Origin: Pseudomonas huaxiensis
GTDB taxonomy: Bacteria; Pseudomonadota; Gammaproteobacteria; Pseudomonadales; Pseudomonadaceae
Assembly: GCF_003231275.1 (NCBI RefSeq)
Contig: NZ_QKVL01000001.1
Coordinates: 558,001 to 622,000 of the forward strand
Length of the DNA: 64,000 bases
Reading direction: 5' to 3'
Position 1 is the stretch's first letter. Each line of letters begins with the position of its first letter. The notes under the pieces were generated by a model, which saw only the letters and a list, made by a program, of their open reading frames with translations, ran no database searches and was not told where the DNA came from. Positions 63,564 to 64,000 of the stretch are shown in pieces. Both the position numbers and the translations under genes were made by a program.

Positions 63564-64000
63564 ATGCAGGCAACTCCCGAACCGTTCTGGACCCGCAAGA
63601 CCCTCGAGCAGCTCGATCGTCTGGAGTGGGAGTCGTTGTGCGATGGTTGCGGCCTGTGCTGTCTGCAAAAGCTCGAAGACGAAGACGACAACAGCGTCTA
63701 TTACACGCGGATCGCCTGCAAACTGCTGGACCTGAAGACCTGCCAGTGCAGCGACTACCCCAACCGCTTCGCGCACGTGCCGGACTGCATCCAGCTCACC
63801 CCGGGCAAGGCGGATCAGTTCAAATGGCTGCCGCCTACCTGCGGTTATCGCCTGGTCAGCGAGGGCAAGGACCTGCCGCGCTGGCACCATCTGGTCTGTG
63901 GCGACCGCGAGCAGGTGCACAAGCAGCGCATATCACAATCCGGACGCATGCTCAGCGAGGAGAGCGTGGACGAGGATGACTGGGAAGACTATCTGATTTT
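63564..64000 (+). CDS. YcgN family cysteine cluster protein, cut by the window end
   Basis: The 145 codons present have the UPF0260 cysteine cluster: [40 protein letters not shown] and PPTCGYRL, a likely Fe-S or zinc site. The family has about 149 residues, so only the last few are missing. AGGA lies ahead of the ATG. It corresponds to PA1299. Confidence 0.92.
   Translation, partial: MQATPEPFWTRKTLEQLDRLEWESLCDGCGLCCLQKLEDEDDNSVYYTRIACKLLDLKTCQCSDYPNRFAHVPDCIQLTPGKADQFKWLPPTCGYRLVSEGKDLPRWHHLVCGDREQVHKQRISQSGRMLSEESVDEDDWEDYLI

Overview
The window comes from a GC-rich Pseudomonas chromosome, most likely of the P. fluorescens complex. The block nadA, M48 protease, tusA-like, perM-like, bcp, gcvR, dapA, bamC, metallohydrolase, purC has the order of PA1004-PA1013 in P. 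aeruginosa. The block rnd, ycgL, hydroxyacid dehydrogenase, ycgN matches PA1294-PA1299.

Bases 1-20,712 are one end of an integrative and conjugative element of the PFGI-1/pKLC102/PAPI-1 family. All but one of its genes lie on the minus strand, in long runs with 4-8 bp overlaps. They form a replication and partition module: ParA, a DUF2786 protein, DnaB helicase, a zinc-ribbon protein, a HicA-like protein, YejK, a DNA adenine methylase, a ribbon-helix-helix protein, ParB, a DUF2857 protein, an STY4528-type replication protein, a prepilin peptidase, a PFL_4669 protein, a DUF3158 protein, SSB, a type IA topoisomerase and an SNF2 helicase. The element ends at a 45-bp copy of the 3' end of tRNA-Lys (20668-20712), the usual attachment site of this family. 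The integrase and the transfer genes must lie left of the window. Two repeat systems stand out. Four palindromic iterons lie inside the STY4528 gene and are read in all three frames. An array of alternating palindromes of about 80 bp occupies 8207-8969.

Bases 20,713-40,886 are chromosomal. They hold a Fur-box-controlled FecI/FecR/TonB-receptor iron uptake set, a response regulator with a diguanylate cyclase, an oxaloacetate decarboxylase-like lyase, UDP-glucose dehydrogenase, and the nadA-purC block ending with tRNA-Ser(CGA).

Bases 41,050-45,240 are a small, AT-richer phage-derived island on the minus strand. It holds an apparently intact Mu gpT-type major capsid gene, two Mor-type activators (one with its Mor domain duplicated), a double winged-helix protein, a C4-like antisense RNA leader followed by two small genes, and a Mu gp27-type small terminase. 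There is no portal, large terminase, protease, tail, transposase or integrase gene. It is either a remnant or an undescribed minimal unit.

Bases 45,991-57,627 form a surface-glycan modification cluster: GNAT acetyltransferase, SGNH-like hydrolase, two phytanoyl-CoA-type dioxygenases, hexapeptide acetyltransferase, beta-propeller glycosidase-like protein, two methyltransferases, WbqC-like protein, VioA-like aminotransferase, methyltransferase-glycosyltransferase fusion, aspartyl-hydroxylase-like protein and sulfotransferase. The aminotransferase suggests a dTDP-viosamine-type sugar, as used on Pseudomonas flagellin or O-antigen. The rest, 57,670-64,000, is core chromosome with a lipid A phosphoethanolamine transferase, RNase D and housekeeping genes.
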